Assembly: GCA_035275285.1 (NCBI GenBank) | Contig: DATENA010000338.1 | Span: forward strand, 12,975-76,974 | Length of the DNA: 64,000 nucleotides | Source of the DNA: Chersky-265 sp035275285 | Lineage (GTDB): Bacteria; Fibrobacterota; Fibrobacteria; UBA11236 | Direction: 5' to 3' | Shown: positions 49,801-58,575 of the stretch, piece by piece | Layout of the letters: the number at the start of each line of letters is the position of its first letter | How positions within the stretch are numbered: position 1 is the stretch's first letter | Program-made: the position numbers and the translations under genes | The notes under the pieces: model-generated | Seen by the model: the letters and a program-made list of their open reading frames with translations, nothing else | What the model was told of the DNA's origin: nothing | The model's database searches: none

Positions 49801-50836
49801 GCCGGTAAGAGGCGGTGATGACCGCTTCCGCGTTCTGGGCCAGTCCCTGGAACACCGCCTGGGCCTCGCCGTTCGCGTCCGTGGTATCGTCCGGCGTGAT
49901 GATGCCATGGCTGGCGGAGAAGGCCACGCGCTTGCCGGGAACGGGGTTGTGGCTGTCGTCGTAGAGGATGGCCCGCACCTTGGAGGTTTCCCCGGCGGCG
50001 GCGGCGATGCGGGACGGGTCGGCGAAGATGAGCAGGGTGCGGGTGCGGGATTCCGGGGGCGTGGTCCAGAACCCGACGGTGACGTCCGCGGCGGCGCCCA
50101 GGGCCGAGGCGGTGACCTTCACCTGCGCTTCCTTGTCGCTCTTCACGCTGGTGCGGAAGCTGCCGGAACCGTCGGTGACCCCTTCCGGGGCGGCCGCGCC
50201 TTGCAGCTTGACGAGGGTGGCGGCCACGGGTTCGCCTTCGCCGTCCGTCACGGAAACGGTGAGCGGCACGCTCCGGTCCACCAGGGTGTCCGGGGACAGC
50301 GGGGTGACGCGGACGGTGAGGCCTTGCAATTGCAGGGAGGTCCCCACCACGGCCATGGAATCGCCCACGTCCGCGGAGGCGAGGATGCGCACCTCCCCGT
50401 TGCGGGGGACGCCGGCGTAGACCGCGGTGGCCACGCCGTCGCCGTCGGTGGTGTCCTTGCCGGTGATGGTGCCCAGGGAAGCGGCGAAGGCGACCGGCCT
50501 GTTCCTCAGGGGATTATGGTTCGCGTCGAAGACCAGGGCGGTGACGATGGCGCGGGCCTTGTTGCCGGCCTTCAGGGTTTGCGGGGTGGCGTAGAGCCGC
50601 ATGTTGCTGGCCACGGAATCCCTGACCCAGCCTCCGCTGGTGTCCAGGCCTCCTGCGCTGCCGCCGGGGCCGATGGGCGCGTCCCCCAAGTCCCGATCAT
50701 TGACGTTGCAGGAAAGCAGACATGCGGACAGGCAGAGGCTGAGCACGGCCGACGTTGCGGAAAGAAACGGACGCCGGGACGGAAATCGTCCCGCATGCGA
50801 CAATTGGTACGACCCGCAACCTTTGTTTTCCGGCAT
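46889..50836 (-). CDS. Large Ig-repeat (Big_1-like) lipoprotein heading the pilus operon
   Basis: About 1315 residues. A signal region with a lipobox (LSLCLSACLLSC) is followed by around ten invasin/intimin-like Ig domains. Most alternate between an A type (for example ARAIVTALVFDANHNPLRNR with DTTDGDGVATAVYAG) and a B type (VDRSVPLTVSVTDGEGEPV). The C-terminal 250 residues have Asp/Asn-rich Ca-binding-like loops (DIDLDGNPS; DRNGDGVFDYD; DLNGNGKCDIDSGE; DVNQDGKTN). ATG 50836 has a good AGAGGA Shine-Dalgarno. As first gene of the pilus operon it may be a surface or tip adhesin replacing PilY1, which is absent from the window. The upstream gap 50837-51255 holds divergent promoters and the site at 51178. 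Confidence 0.82.
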   Translation of the reverse strand: MPENKGCGSYQLSHAGRFPSRRPFLSATSAVLSLCLSACLLSCNVNDRDLGDAPIGPGGSAGGLDTSGGWVRDSVASNMRLYATPQTLKAGNKARAIVTALVFDANHNPLRNRPVAFAASLGTITGKDTTDGDGVATAVYAGVPRNGEVRILASADVGDSMAVVGTSLQLQGLTVRVTPLSPDTLVDRSVPLTVSVTDGEGEPVAATLVKLQGAAAPEGVTDGSGSFRTSVKSDKEAQVKVTASALGAAADVTVGFWTTPPESRTRTLLIFADPSRIAAAAGETSKVRAILYDDSHNPVPGKRVAFSASHGIITPDDTTDANGEAQAVFQGLAQNAEAVITASYRQGDSTRRASATITLAGIRIEVKPARGEAVLNDTVPVSIRVRDAQDRPLSDVKVALKGALQASLTTNPSGIATATVVSPGEKVLVLTASALGAADSAKVVYLTKLPFSDSAANPTVGNLRIFVDKSNLRASNTDQTTVRVVAFDKFNNPLAGRPVRFTANQGIIASSDTTDSRGEASATYRAVPINVDARVTASMIIEDSSLSVVTTITLSGLKIDVVPASSDALLNRTVPVAIKILDGAGNPVPDATVLFNGSPGQGTTDGEGVFRTAVTSGTQRRVTVTAKALGATDSNFVDFWSVLPNKGDNTVGSIRKMRIFSSRSQLRADNSDFAVISVILTNENNNPAAGEIVKFTSDLGIIGQTAVVDSAGRAGVILRSAPVNGVCKVEATAVGRSLTASTEVLFSGVTLQLTSNITDLKIGEVANVEAFLKDASGNPIAGDDIAFTLAGPGVFDNGNTSYSTVLNPNGRALVRVTAASSGSVRVRSAALNTSDSLGLTFSNNSLILAVSKGSLAVGGADSTLVTATYVNGSNAPIAGKTVTFATNAGSISNATVVTDGNGRAATYLRSASFSGTATVQANASAGSAQINIAFNATTAASVKLTITADNIGINGGVATLRAVVADAGGNLVTGESVNFRILKGPGGGEAIAKPVVQTQMGIAVSQLLAGSIASGYRGTLVVASVGALADTSKLTISGPAHIVTVARPEDDSISVRNAGTTNEATFEFFQGAVVQDVNGNAVADGTEVHFSAVVTGMGIGRLVFDHFTGLGSDSEAVKVVYRLVVKDMLPYEDINQNLRFDPGIDIDLDGNPSILRRGEDRNGDGVFDYDPLQHDEWFDLNGNGKCDIDSGETSIVVDSVRIGIDVNQDGKTNTSEVISRPSTSTLVGPGCHLPASGDYPYHEWEIREFLSDLPFTDNDFAVAIEVSAVTKGGFAKARLRYPRQFANRLFVTVNAEVNGIRDKDGERFLLPQLKP

Positions 50837-51177
50837 TTTCCTCTTGGTTCTCGTCTGGATTCCGGTGCCTTCCGGGGGATGCGGGAAGCAATCCGAAGGC
50901 CGTCCCGTCGAGAAGCCGGGACCTCTGGAAAAGTAGTAAAGGGGCCTTCCAATCCGCGCCAACGCCGCCCTTAACCCCTTGGAAATCCTCATCTTCAATC
51001 GCCTCGCCCCTCAAAAACCTTCACGGAGTGTAAATTTTTCCGGCGGAGCCGCCCGTTTTCCGACACTCAGGATAATCCACGCAAGGCTGCGGGGCGCATC
51101 CTGGCCTGCGGAGGCGGTTCTATCGCGTGGGGAAACGGGTGGCCGGCGGTCCGGGAGGGCGTCCGGCCGCGCCCTAG

Positions 51178-51193
51178 GTAACCTGTATGTTAC
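51178..51193. promoter_or_regulatory. Palindromic GTAAC-N6-GTTAC site before tamB
   Basis: GTAACCTGTATGTTAC has the same arms and spacing as the site at 4694-4709, sharing GTA inside the spacer. It is 62 bp before the tamB start and on the promoter side of a TTTATTTTAGAA stretch. An operator or activator site for tamBA, or for the divergent Ig-repeat/pilus operon, is possible. Confidence 0.45.
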
Positions 51194-51255
51194 TTGTCCC
51201 GGCAAAAACCATTCCCGGGGGACCGGTTTTGCATTTATTTTAGAACGGGATCGCG

Positions 51256-54200
51256 ATGCACAAGTGGATTAAAAGGATATTGGCGGCATTGGGGATCCTG
51301 GCTCCGGTCCTGTTCGCGGCCGTCTATTTCGGCGGCCGCTGGGCGGCGCAGAAATACCTGGCGGAGGAAATCAAGGTGGGGGAGGGCCGCGTGCGCCTGG
51401 TCTCCCCGCGATTCCGCTGGAGCCTGGACTTGAGCGCGGACTCGGCGCTGTACTTAAGCCCCACCCTGGACGTGGCCGCCGGCCGCACCGTGGTGTCCGC
51501 GAACCTGTTCAGGAGCCTGCTGCGTTTCGGGCCGTCGGTCACCCTGGACGTGGATACCCTGACCCTGCGCATCGCTCCCGGCCCCGATACGGTCAAGCCC
51601 AAACGGGATTCGATCCCCTTTCCGGAAGTGCGCATCCCGGCCGCGGTCCTGGTGCGGGCGGGCCGGATCCTGGTCTCGGACACGGCGGGTCTGCTGGTCC
51701 GCTGCGACGGCCTGGTGCTGGAGACCCAGGGCCCCCAAGGCGCGAGGCTGGCCATCCGCGAGGCGGAGGCGCGGCCCCTGGGCGGTCTCAGGCAATCGCT
51801 GGCGGCCTCCGCGGCCTGGGACGATTCCACGCGCGTGCTGGCCCGCCTGGCCTGGAGGCGCGCGGGCGACAGCATCTCCCTGGACGTGCGAATGCCGAAG
51901 GCGAACCTGTTGCGCGCGGCCGCGGAGTTGCGCGTGCACCTGGCCTCTTCCCGGCCCTACGCGGAGGCGCTCAAGCTGCCTCCGGCGCCCCGGGCGGAAG
52001 GCTTCGACGCCGCGTTCCGCGCCACCCTCGGCAGGACCTTGAGCTTCGAAGGCGGGTTGGACGCGCGCGTGTCCGGATTCCCCGATTCGCTGCCCCTGAA
52101 GCTGGGACCGCAGAAGCTGGCCGTGCGCCTGGCCTTCAAGGACAGCGCCGGCACCTGGTCGGTGAAAAGCCGCGGGGACGGGGGCGAGGACGTGGATCTG
52201 GGGGGTACCCTGTACGTTACCAAGGCGGATTCCCTCGCGGATCCGGCCTGGCTGGCCCGCCACGCGGGGGCGACCGCCAAGGGGCATCTGCGCGGGTTCA
52301 CCGTGGTGGCGGGCGGCAAGCGGGGCCAGGCCAATCTGGAGGTGGCGGGGTTGCGCGCCTCCGGAGAGGCCATCCAGGCGGACATCGCCACCGGGGATGG
52401 TTCCCGCATCGCCGCGGACCTGCGCCTGGCGGCCGCTGCGAAGCCGGCGACCCGCGCGGCCAAGACGATAAAGACGGCCAACAGGGCCAAAGGCAGGCAG
52501 CCGGCCTCCCAGCCCGGCTTACCGGATTGGAACGGCACCTTCTCCGTCCGCATCGCTCCGGGGGAGCGCTGGATGGTGGCCTTCACGGATACCAATGTCG
52601 TGTTCAAGAAGGCGCAGGTGAACGGCCGCATCGCCGGGGGCGAGGTGACGGCGCTGGTGGAGGCCTCGGGCTTGAAAGCCTACGGGCTGATGGCGGACTC
52701 CCTGCGCCTGGTCAACCGCTACGGCAAGGGCGGGTACGTGTTGGAACCTTCCCATCTGGTCTGGCGCGGCGTCGATTGGGAACTTGCGGGCCGGGTGGGA
52801 TTGGACAAGCCCGGGCGGCCGATGGAGTTCCGGATGGGGAATCCGAAATACGGTTCCGTGGAAGCGGCCATGCCCCGTCCGGACGTGATGGAGGCGCGCG
52901 TGCGCGGCCTGGCCCTGGAGCAATCGCCGTACAAAGGCCTCGACACCCTCAGGGCCAACCAACCGCGCGTGACCGCGGATTTCCAATGGGACAAGCCCAA
53001 GCGCACCGGCACGGCCTCGATCAAGGTGGATGGCCGCTACAAGAACGAAACGCTGCAGGCCGTGGCCCGGGCCGAGTGGGACGCGCAGACCCTGACCGTG
53101 AGCGAAACCCGGGCCTCCCTGTCCGGCAACGAGATCCACGCTTCCGCCAAGGTGAACCTGCGCGGGCGCCAGTTCTACGAGCTGGCCAAACTGGCCAAGG
53201 AGGACGTGGAAGAGGCGAGCCTGGGGGCGGACCGTTTCGATCTGGCCAAGGCCATGGCCGTGGCCATGCCGGAGCCGCCCCTCAAGTCCGGGGTGGCCAT
53301 CGGGAGGCTCGGTTACGGTTCCGCCGGGGGATTTTCGGGCGCCTGCAAGCTGGAGAACATCCACCTGAGCGGGGAAGAGGAGAAGGTCGCGATCAAGGAA
53401 CTGGCCGTGGCCGGCAAGGGGGACACCCTGGTTATCAAGGCGGTTACCGTATCCGAGGAGGAACCCTTGCTCCGGGATTCCGCCACCTTGGCGGTGGCCG
53501 GCATCCTGACCCCCACCCAGACCCTGACCCTGGACGCGCGGGCCGGCCAGGGCGTGTTCCTGGATTTCCGCGGCACCGTCAAGGACTTCAAGGACCTGAA
53601 GGGGCGGCTCGGCATCCGCGGGGACATGGCGCTGCCGAAATCCTCCGGGGAGCTGAAGAACGTGAAGGTGCGGGCCGACATCGTCATGCCCTTCAAGGAC
53701 GGCATCAAGGGCCTGCGGGTGGAGGCGGATACCTTGGGCGGGGTATACGTGGTGGCGGGGCTGGACACGCAGACCTTCTCCGCGCCGGTCAAGATGGAAG
53801 GCGGCAGGATCACCATCCCCCGATTGACCGTCAAGTCGGCGGGCGGGGCGGAGCTGCGCGGCCGCTTCGAGCTGGATCCCGCGACCAAGCGCATGTCCGG
53901 CTCCTTGACGGGCAACAGCTTCGCGGCCCAGTTCGGTCCCGGGGACCGCATCAAGCTCCGCGACCTCAAGCTGGATCTGCGCGGGGATTCCACCGTCCTC
54001 GATCTCCAGGCTTCCATCGGGTCCGGATCGGCCGAACACATCAAGGCGCCCATGCGCGCGGCGGGGGATTTCTCCCGGGTGTCCGTGACCTACCGGGCGC
54101 CCTTGGGCAAGGACGCGCTGGGCGCGCCGGGCGGCGGGCGCATCCCCTACGTGCGGGTGGACGCGGTCCTGGACAGCTCCGAACTCCGCTACCGCTTGCG

Positions 54201-55254
54201 CAGCATGGAGACCCTGCAGAACCTGTTCAAGCGGACCCCGGAGAAGCGCGCGGCCAAGCGCAGCCAGGCCATGCAGGTCCAGATCAACGTGGAGACTTCG
54301 GGCCGGGGCAACAGCATCGAGACCGACATCCTGCGCCTGAACTACGTGGGGAACTTCTCCATGGCGGGCACCTATCCGTACGCGCTGGTCCAGGGGCGCA
54401 TCTCTTCCCAAAAAGGCGAGCTCGGAGTCAAGAAGCAGGCCTATGCCATCCGCCGCATGGACCTGAAATGGCTGAACACGCCCATGGAGGAGGGCAAGGT
54501 GGAGCTGGAGGCGCAGAAACGCCTCGCCCGCAACTGCGAAGCCGGCACCCTGGACTCCTGCAACATCACCACGCGCCTCACCGGCGAGCTGTCCGATCTG
54601 CAGTTCACCTACGACAGCGATTGCGAGGGCGCCAGCGGGGCCGGCGTGGAAGTCTCGGCCCTGGTCTATTCCGTGCGCCGCGGATGCTATTCCTCCGCCA
54701 TGCGGGGCGGCGGCTCGGGCCTGTCCTACGAGGAGCAGGCCCTGGGCCTGCTCGAACCCCTGGCCAGCGGCTACCTCTCGGATGCGTTCGGGAAGCTGTC
54801 CGGCCATTGGATCTCCAACGTCCAGGTCTCGGGCCTGGGATCCCTGGCCTCGGACAAGAAGAAGGCCGACACGGCGGGAACGTCCACGGCCCAGGAGGCG
54901 ATAGCGCTGGAACTACTCAGCAAGGAGTTCTGGCGCACGCGCCTGCGCGTCAAATCCGCGTACGCTCCCGAGAACGACGAGTCCAGCAATCCCTGGAACT
55001 ACCGCGTGGGCCTGGAGTGGCGGCCGCCCACCCCCGGCTTCATCGAGGATCCCAAGTGGAGGGAGCGGCTCAAGAACAACGTGAACGTGGAAGCGGCCAT
55101 TTTCACCGATCCGGACAGGACCCAGGAGAACCGGGAAGACGAGTCCCTCCGCAAGAGGCTGGGACTCAATTACACCTATGATTTCTGGGGGAGCTGGTGG
55201 GCCAAGAAGCGTGAGAACCTCAAGACCGCCCAAGCCCCGGACAGCACGCGATGA
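51256..55254 (+). CDS. tamB: TamB/AsmA-like envelope translocation protein
   Basis: A 1332-residue protein. An N-terminal TM anchor (ILAALGILAPVLFAAVYFGG) is followed by a very long periplasmic beta-rich stretch with AsmA-like beginning (VGEGRVRLVSPRFRWSLDLS) and repeated beta units typical of bridge-like lipid-transfer proteins. The C-terminal TamB domain (DUF490-like) includes YALVQGRISSQKGELGVKKQ, AEGK-type short strands and a final region of LLSKEFWRTRLRVKSAYAPE. TamB spans the periplasm and, with TamA, supports outer-membrane protein or phospholipid transfer. Its stop overlaps the tamA start (ATGA). It is divergent from the pilus operon. Confidence 0.82.
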   Translation: MHKWIKRILAALGILAPVLFAAVYFGGRWAAQKYLAEEIKVGEGRVRLVSPRFRWSLDLSADSALYLSPTLDVAAGRTVVSANLFRSLLRFGPSVTLDVDTLTLRIAPGPDTVKPKRDSIPFPEVRIPAAVLVRAGRILVSDTAGLLVRCDGLVLETQGPQGARLAIREAEARPLGGLRQSLAASAAWDDSTRVLARLAWRRAGDSISLDVRMPKANLLRAAAELRVHLASSRPYAEALKLPPAPRAEGFDAAFRATLGRTLSFEGGLDARVSGFPDSLPLKLGPQKLAVRLAFKDSAGTWSVKSRGDGGEDVDLGGTLYVTKADSLADPAWLARHAGATAKGHLRGFTVVAGGKRGQANLEVAGLRASGEAIQADIATGDGSRIAADLRLAAAAKPATRAAKTIKTANRAKGRQPASQPGLPDWNGTFSVRIAPGERWMVAFTDTNVVFKKAQVNGRIAGGEVTALVEASGLKAYGLMADSLRLVNRYGKGGYVLEPSHLVWRGVDWELAGRVGLDKPGRPMEFRMGNPKYGSVEAAMPRPDVMEARVRGLALEQSPYKGLDTLRANQPRVTADFQWDKPKRTGTASIKVDGRYKNETLQAVARAEWDAQTLTVSETRASLSGNEIHASAKVNLRGRQFYELAKLAKEDVEEASLGADRFDLAKAMAVAMPEPPLKSGVAIGRLGYGSAGGFSGACKLENIHLSGEEEKVAIKELAVAGKGDTLVIKAVTVSEEEPLLRDSATLAVAGILTPTQTLTLDARAGQGVFLDFRGTVKDFKDLKGRLGIRGDMALPKSSGELKNVKVRADIVMPFKDGIKGLRVEADTLGGVYVVAGLDTQTFSAPVKMEGGRITIPRLTVKSAGGAELRGRFELDPATKRMSGSLTGNSFAAQFGPGDRIKLRDLKLDLRGDSTVLDLQASIGSGSAEHIKAPMRAAGDFSRVSVTYRAPLGKDALGAPGGGRIPYVRVDAVLDSSELRYRLRSMETLQNLFKRTPEKRAAKRSQAMQVQINVETSGRGNSIETDILRLNYVGNFSMAGTYPYALVQGRISSQKGELGVKKQAYAIRRMDLKWLNTPMEEGKVELEAQKRLARNCEAGTLDSCNITTRLTGELSDLQFTYDSDCEGASGAGVEVSALVYSVRRGCYSSAMRGGGSGLSYEEQALGLLEPLASGYLSDAFGKLSGHWISNVQVSGLGSLASDKKKADTAGTSTAQEAIALELLSKEFWRTRLRVKSAYAPENDESSNPWNYRVGLEWRPPTPGFIEDPKWRERLKNNVNVEAAIFTDPDRTQENREDESLRKRLGLNYTYDFWGSWWAKKRENLKTAQAPDSTR

Positions 55255-57233
55255 AGGCTTGCATCCGAAGCATCGCCGGGGAGCGCGCCGTTCCCTGGTT
55301 CCGGGCGGCGGCCGCGGTGCTGGCCTTTCTGGGGCCGGCAGGCGCGGGCATCAACGTGAAGGTCACGGGCAATTCCTTCCTGCGCGATCGCCAGATCAAG
55401 GAGGTCCTGACCCCGGATCCCGAATCCTACAACAAGGACGGCATCCTCACCTGGCAGGAAGACGCGCAGTTCTACGCCGCCGACCTCTATCGCCGCAACG
55501 GCTTCTTCGACGCCAAGGTGGACGTGGACATCCGCCCGCGCGAAGGCGGGGGCAAGGAGGATTGGGACGCGCTCCTGACCATCCGGGAAGGCGAGCGTTA
55601 CCTGTACGATACCGTGCGGGTGGTGGTGGCGGAAGACACGTCCGCGGTGGACACCGTCAAGCTCGCCCCGCCGCAGACGGCCCTGATGGTGGATTCATCC
55701 GACCTGGAGGCCAGGAGGGGCGAACCCTACAAGGAGGAGCTGATCTTCCAGGATCGCCGTTTCCTGCTGCAACGGTACGGCAATTCCGGGTACGTGCGCG
55801 CCAAGGTCGACGACAAGGTGACGGTGAAGCCCGAATCCCGCACCGTGAAGGTGGACTACCTGGTGGAGCCCTCCTATCCCGTGATCTTCGACACCCTCAT
55901 CATCCGCAACCAAAGGGCCGAGCCCGCCGACAGCCTGGAGGGCATCACCCGCGACAAGCTGCTCCGCTCCCTGGTCAAATACGACAAGGGCGACACCGTG
56001 CGCATCTCCGGCACCGATCGGCTGATCGAGAAGCTCCAGTATACCGGGGCCTACAACTACGCGCGGATCAAGGACACCTTGCTGCCGGGCCCGGCCCATG
56101 CCAGCGGCCTCATCCTGCAACTGGAAGAACGGGTGCCCGGGAATTTCCGCACCTCGACCTTCTACGAAACCTATTCGGGGTTCGGCGTGTCCGCGGACGC
56201 GCGCCACAGCAATTTCGCCGGCAGCCTGAACGAGGTGCGCGGCGGCGGGGCCCTGGCCTCTCTGCGCCAATCCGTATACGCCGGCTACGGATCCCCGCTC
56301 GTCTTCGGCTACCTGATCCGGTTCGACGACGATTTCAGCATCAATTGGTACCAGGACCAGGACGTCCACAACCAGGGCACGGATTCCGCCGAAGGCCTGT
56401 TCGCGGGGGACTTCCGCGCCGTCAACAGCGCCAGGCTGACCTGGCCCTGGTCCTATTGGCTGCGGCTGGTGGGGAACGCGGAAGTGGAGGCGAAAAGCCG
56501 GATGCTCACCCAGGACAGACGCGAACGGTCCCTCAACCTCAACTTCATCGAGACCGCCTATTTCGCCTTCCTCAACCAGGCGCTGGACCCCACGCGCGGC
56601 GTCCGCTTCGCTCCCAGTTGGGGCAACGGCGGACCCCTGATCGAAGACAACCGTTTCCGGTTCACGGAATTCCGCCACAACTGGCTGGAGATCCAGACGG
56701 GCTATTACTACTACTACCCGCCGTTGAACCAGGTCAAGATCGCCCTGCGGCTGGACGGGGGGCGTTTTTTCGGGGAAGGCGGAACCAATTCCGATCGGTT
56801 CTTCCTGGGCGGAGGCCGGAGCGTCCGCAGTTACGGCTTCCGGGAGCTTTGCCCTGAAGTGGAAATCGATGAGAAGACGAAAGACGAGGTCTGTTCCACC
56901 CAGAACCAGACCCTGGCCTATTTCCTGACGTCCTACGAACTGCGCATCGCGCCCTTCGCCTTCGGCCGCGCCCGGACCCGAGGCCCGCTGAAGCATTTGC
57001 GGCCCTTGGAGTTCGTCCCCTTCTACGATTTCGGCAAGGTCTGGGACACGCGGGACGGGTTCGCGCTTTCAGGAGCGGAGTCCCAGACCCGCGGCCAGGG
57101 AGCGGCGATGGGGTGGGGCCTCCGGTATCCTCTCCTGGGCATTTTCAACTTCCGGATCGATTTCGCCTATGGGCGTCCGGGCCACGGCAAGCGACCCGAT
57201 ATCTGGATCGTGGATTTGGCTCAAGCCTTCTAA
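55251..57233 (+). CDS. tamA: Omp85-family TamA/BamA-like outer-membrane protein
   Basis: A 660-residue protein. Signal region (AAAAVLAFLGPAGA) is followed by POTRA-like domains (INVKVTGNSFLRDRQIKEVL; EDAQFYAADLYRRNGFFDAK; DTLIIRNQRAEPADSLEGIT) and a 16-stranded Omp85 barrel. The barrel carries FFLGGGRSVRSYGFRE, the lid-lock RGY/F-like motif (GGxxSVRGY), and ends in the C-terminal aromatic IWIVDLAQAF. The ATGA overlap with tamB marks it as TamA rather than the main BamA. A 179-bp MITE-like element abuts its stop codon. Confidence 0.87.
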   Translation: MKACIRSIAGERAVPWFRAAAAVLAFLGPAGAGINVKVTGNSFLRDRQIKEVLTPDPESYNKDGILTWQEDAQFYAADLYRRNGFFDAKVDVDIRPREGGGKEDWDALLTIREGERYLYDTVRVVVAEDTSAVDTVKLAPPQTALMVDSSDLEARRGEPYKEELIFQDRRFLLQRYGNSGYVRAKVDDKVTVKPESRTVKVDYLVEPSYPVIFDTLIIRNQRAEPADSLEGITRDKLLRSLVKYDKGDTVRISGTDRLIEKLQYTGAYNYARIKDTLLPGPAHASGLILQLEERVPGNFRTSTFYETYSGFGVSADARHSNFAGSLNEVRGGGALASLRQSVYAGYGSPLVFGYLIRFDDDFSINWYQDQDVHNQGTDSAEGLFAGDFRAVNSARLTWPWSYWLRLVGNAEVEAKSRMLTQDRRERSLNLNFIETAYFAFLNQALDPTRGVRFAPSWGNGGPLIEDNRFRFTEFRHNWLEIQTGYYYYYPPLNQVKIALRLDGGRFFGEGGTNSDRFFLGGGRSVRSYGFRELCPEVEIDEKTKDEVCSTQNQTLAYFLTSYELRIAPFAFGRARTRGPLKHLRPLEFVPFYDFGKVWDTRDGFALSGAESQTRGQGAAMGWGLRYPLLGIFNFRIDFAYGRPGHGKRPDIWIVDLAQAF

Positions 57234-57412
57234 GGGTCCGTTAAGAAATAACTGAAGCAGTTCGCCGCCCATCTGAGGGCCATCTTGGCCCGATCGTCAA
57301 TCGCAAAACCTTCGACATAGCGCCGCTATGCCTCAGGTTTTGCTCAATCCGATCGGGCCAATCTGACCCCCATCTGGGGGCTCCTTTGCTCCATTTATTT
57401 CTTAACGGACCC
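57234..57412. mobile_element. 179-bp MITE-like element with perfect terminal inverted repeats
   Basis: Perfect 18-bp terminal inverted repeats GGGTCCGTTAAGAAATAA and TTATTTCTTAACGGACCC bound the element, flanked on both sides by TAA (57231-57233 and 57413-57415), a likely target-site duplication. The left TAA is the tamA stop codon. Inside, GGCCCGATCG/CGATCGGGCC, GCAAAACCT/AGGTTTTGC and CATAGCGCCGCTATG make the element nearly self-complementary. It carries no gene. It may also act as a transcript terminator or stabiliser for tamBA. The following 57416-57561 shows nothing further. Confidence 0.85.
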
Positions 57413-57561
57413 TAAGCGGCCCTTCCGCGCGTTTTCCGGCTTGAACGGCGTTGGATATGGGCTGAAATGCCCTATAAAACGTCCCGTAACGTCCGAAAGC
57501 CTATCCCTCCCCCCGCCCGCAAGTTTACTTTCATACCAAAGACAATGAGGAGCATGCCGAC

Positions 57562-58518
57562 ATGGCCCCGATAGCCGATCCTTCCCCTTCCGAACCGGCC
57601 CCGTCCCGCGCCGAATCGAATCCCTTTTTCCTGATGAAAGACCTGGTCCAGGAAACCTTCTCCGAATGGAACAAGGACAAGGCTTCCCGCCTGGCCGCGG
57701 CCCTGTCCTATTACACCATCTTCTCCGTGGCCCCCTTGCTCATCATCGCCATCGCCGTGGCGGGCCTGGTTTTCGGGCGCAAGGCCGCCACCGACCAGAT
57801 CGTCTTCGAGATCCGCGGCCTGGTGGGGGACCAGGGCGCCCAGGTGGTCCAGACCATCCTCCAGAACGCGGGCAAGACCACCTCCGGCATCCTCGCCACC
57901 GTCATCGGCGTCGCCACCTTGCTGGTCGGCGCCTCCGGCGCCTTCGGGCAATTGCAGGAATCCCTCAACACCATCTGGGAGGTGAAGCCCAAGGCCGGAC
58001 GCGGGGTGAAAGGCGTGCTGCGCGATCGCTTCCTGTCCTTCTCCATGGTCCTGGTCATCGGCTTCCTGCTCATGGTCTCCCTGCTGCTCAGCGCCTTCCT
58101 GGCCGGCATCGGCAAATACCTGGCCGAGCTCCTGCCCATGTCGTCCGTGGTGATGCAGGCCCTCAACTTCGGCATTTCCCTGGGCGTGACCACCTTCCTG
58201 TTCGCCCTCATCTACAAGGTGCTCCCGGACGCGTACGTGCGCTGGCGCGACGTATGGGTGGGCGCCGCCGTGACCGCGGTGCTGTTCTCCCTGGGGCGCT
58301 TCCTGATCGGGTTGTACCTGGGGCGCAGCTCGGTCAGCTCCGCGTACGGAGCCGCCGGATCCCTGGTGGTGCTGCTGCTCTGGATCTATTACTCGGCGCA
58401 GATCCTGTTCCTGGGCGCGGAGTTCACCCAGGTGTACGCCGGCAGGTTCGGCAAGGCCATCATCCCCAAGCCCAATGCGGAGCGGCTCAATCCGCCCGCC
58501 GGGGCCGCGCCGGCCTGA
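57562..58518 (+). CDS. YihY/BrkB family inner-membrane protein
   Basis: A 318-residue protein with six or so TM segments: RLAAALSYYTIFSVAPLLII then AIAVAGLVFG; GILATVIGVATLLVGASGAF; LVIGFLLMVSLLLSAFLAGI; ISLGVTTFLFALIYKVLPD; WVGAAVTAVLFSLGRFLIGL; GSLVVLLLWIYYSAQILFLG. The AxSYYTxFSxxP and YGAAGSLVVLLLWIYYSAQI signatures are diagnostic for the family formerly annotated as ribonuclease BN. Function is not established; roles in envelope integrity or transport are suggested for relatives. GAGGAG lies 12 nt before ATG 57562. Confidence 0.92.
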   Translation: MAPIADPSPSEPAPSRAESNPFFLMKDLVQETFSEWNKDKASRLAAALSYYTIFSVAPLLIIAIAVAGLVFGRKAATDQIVFEIRGLVGDQGAQVVQTILQNAGKTTSGILATVIGVATLLVGASGAFGQLQESLNTIWEVKPKAGRGVKGVLRDRFLSFSMVLVIGFLLMVSLLLSAFLAGIGKYLAELLPMSSVVMQALNFGISLGVTTFLFALIYKVLPDAYVRWRDVWVGAAVTAVLFSLGRFLIGLYLGRSSVSSAYGAAGSLVVLLLWIYYSAQILFLGAEFTQVYAGRFGKAIIPKPNAERLNPPAGAAPA

Positions 58519-58575
58519 TACCGGCTTTTCCGCGATTTATCCTCAAAATATCCATAAAGCCGGGGTGTCACAGCA

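Noticed and set aside
49034..50974. 646-residue plus-strand frame opposite the Ig-repeat gene
   Set aside because: Gly-rich repeat of the antisense of the Ig domains, no signal or domain.
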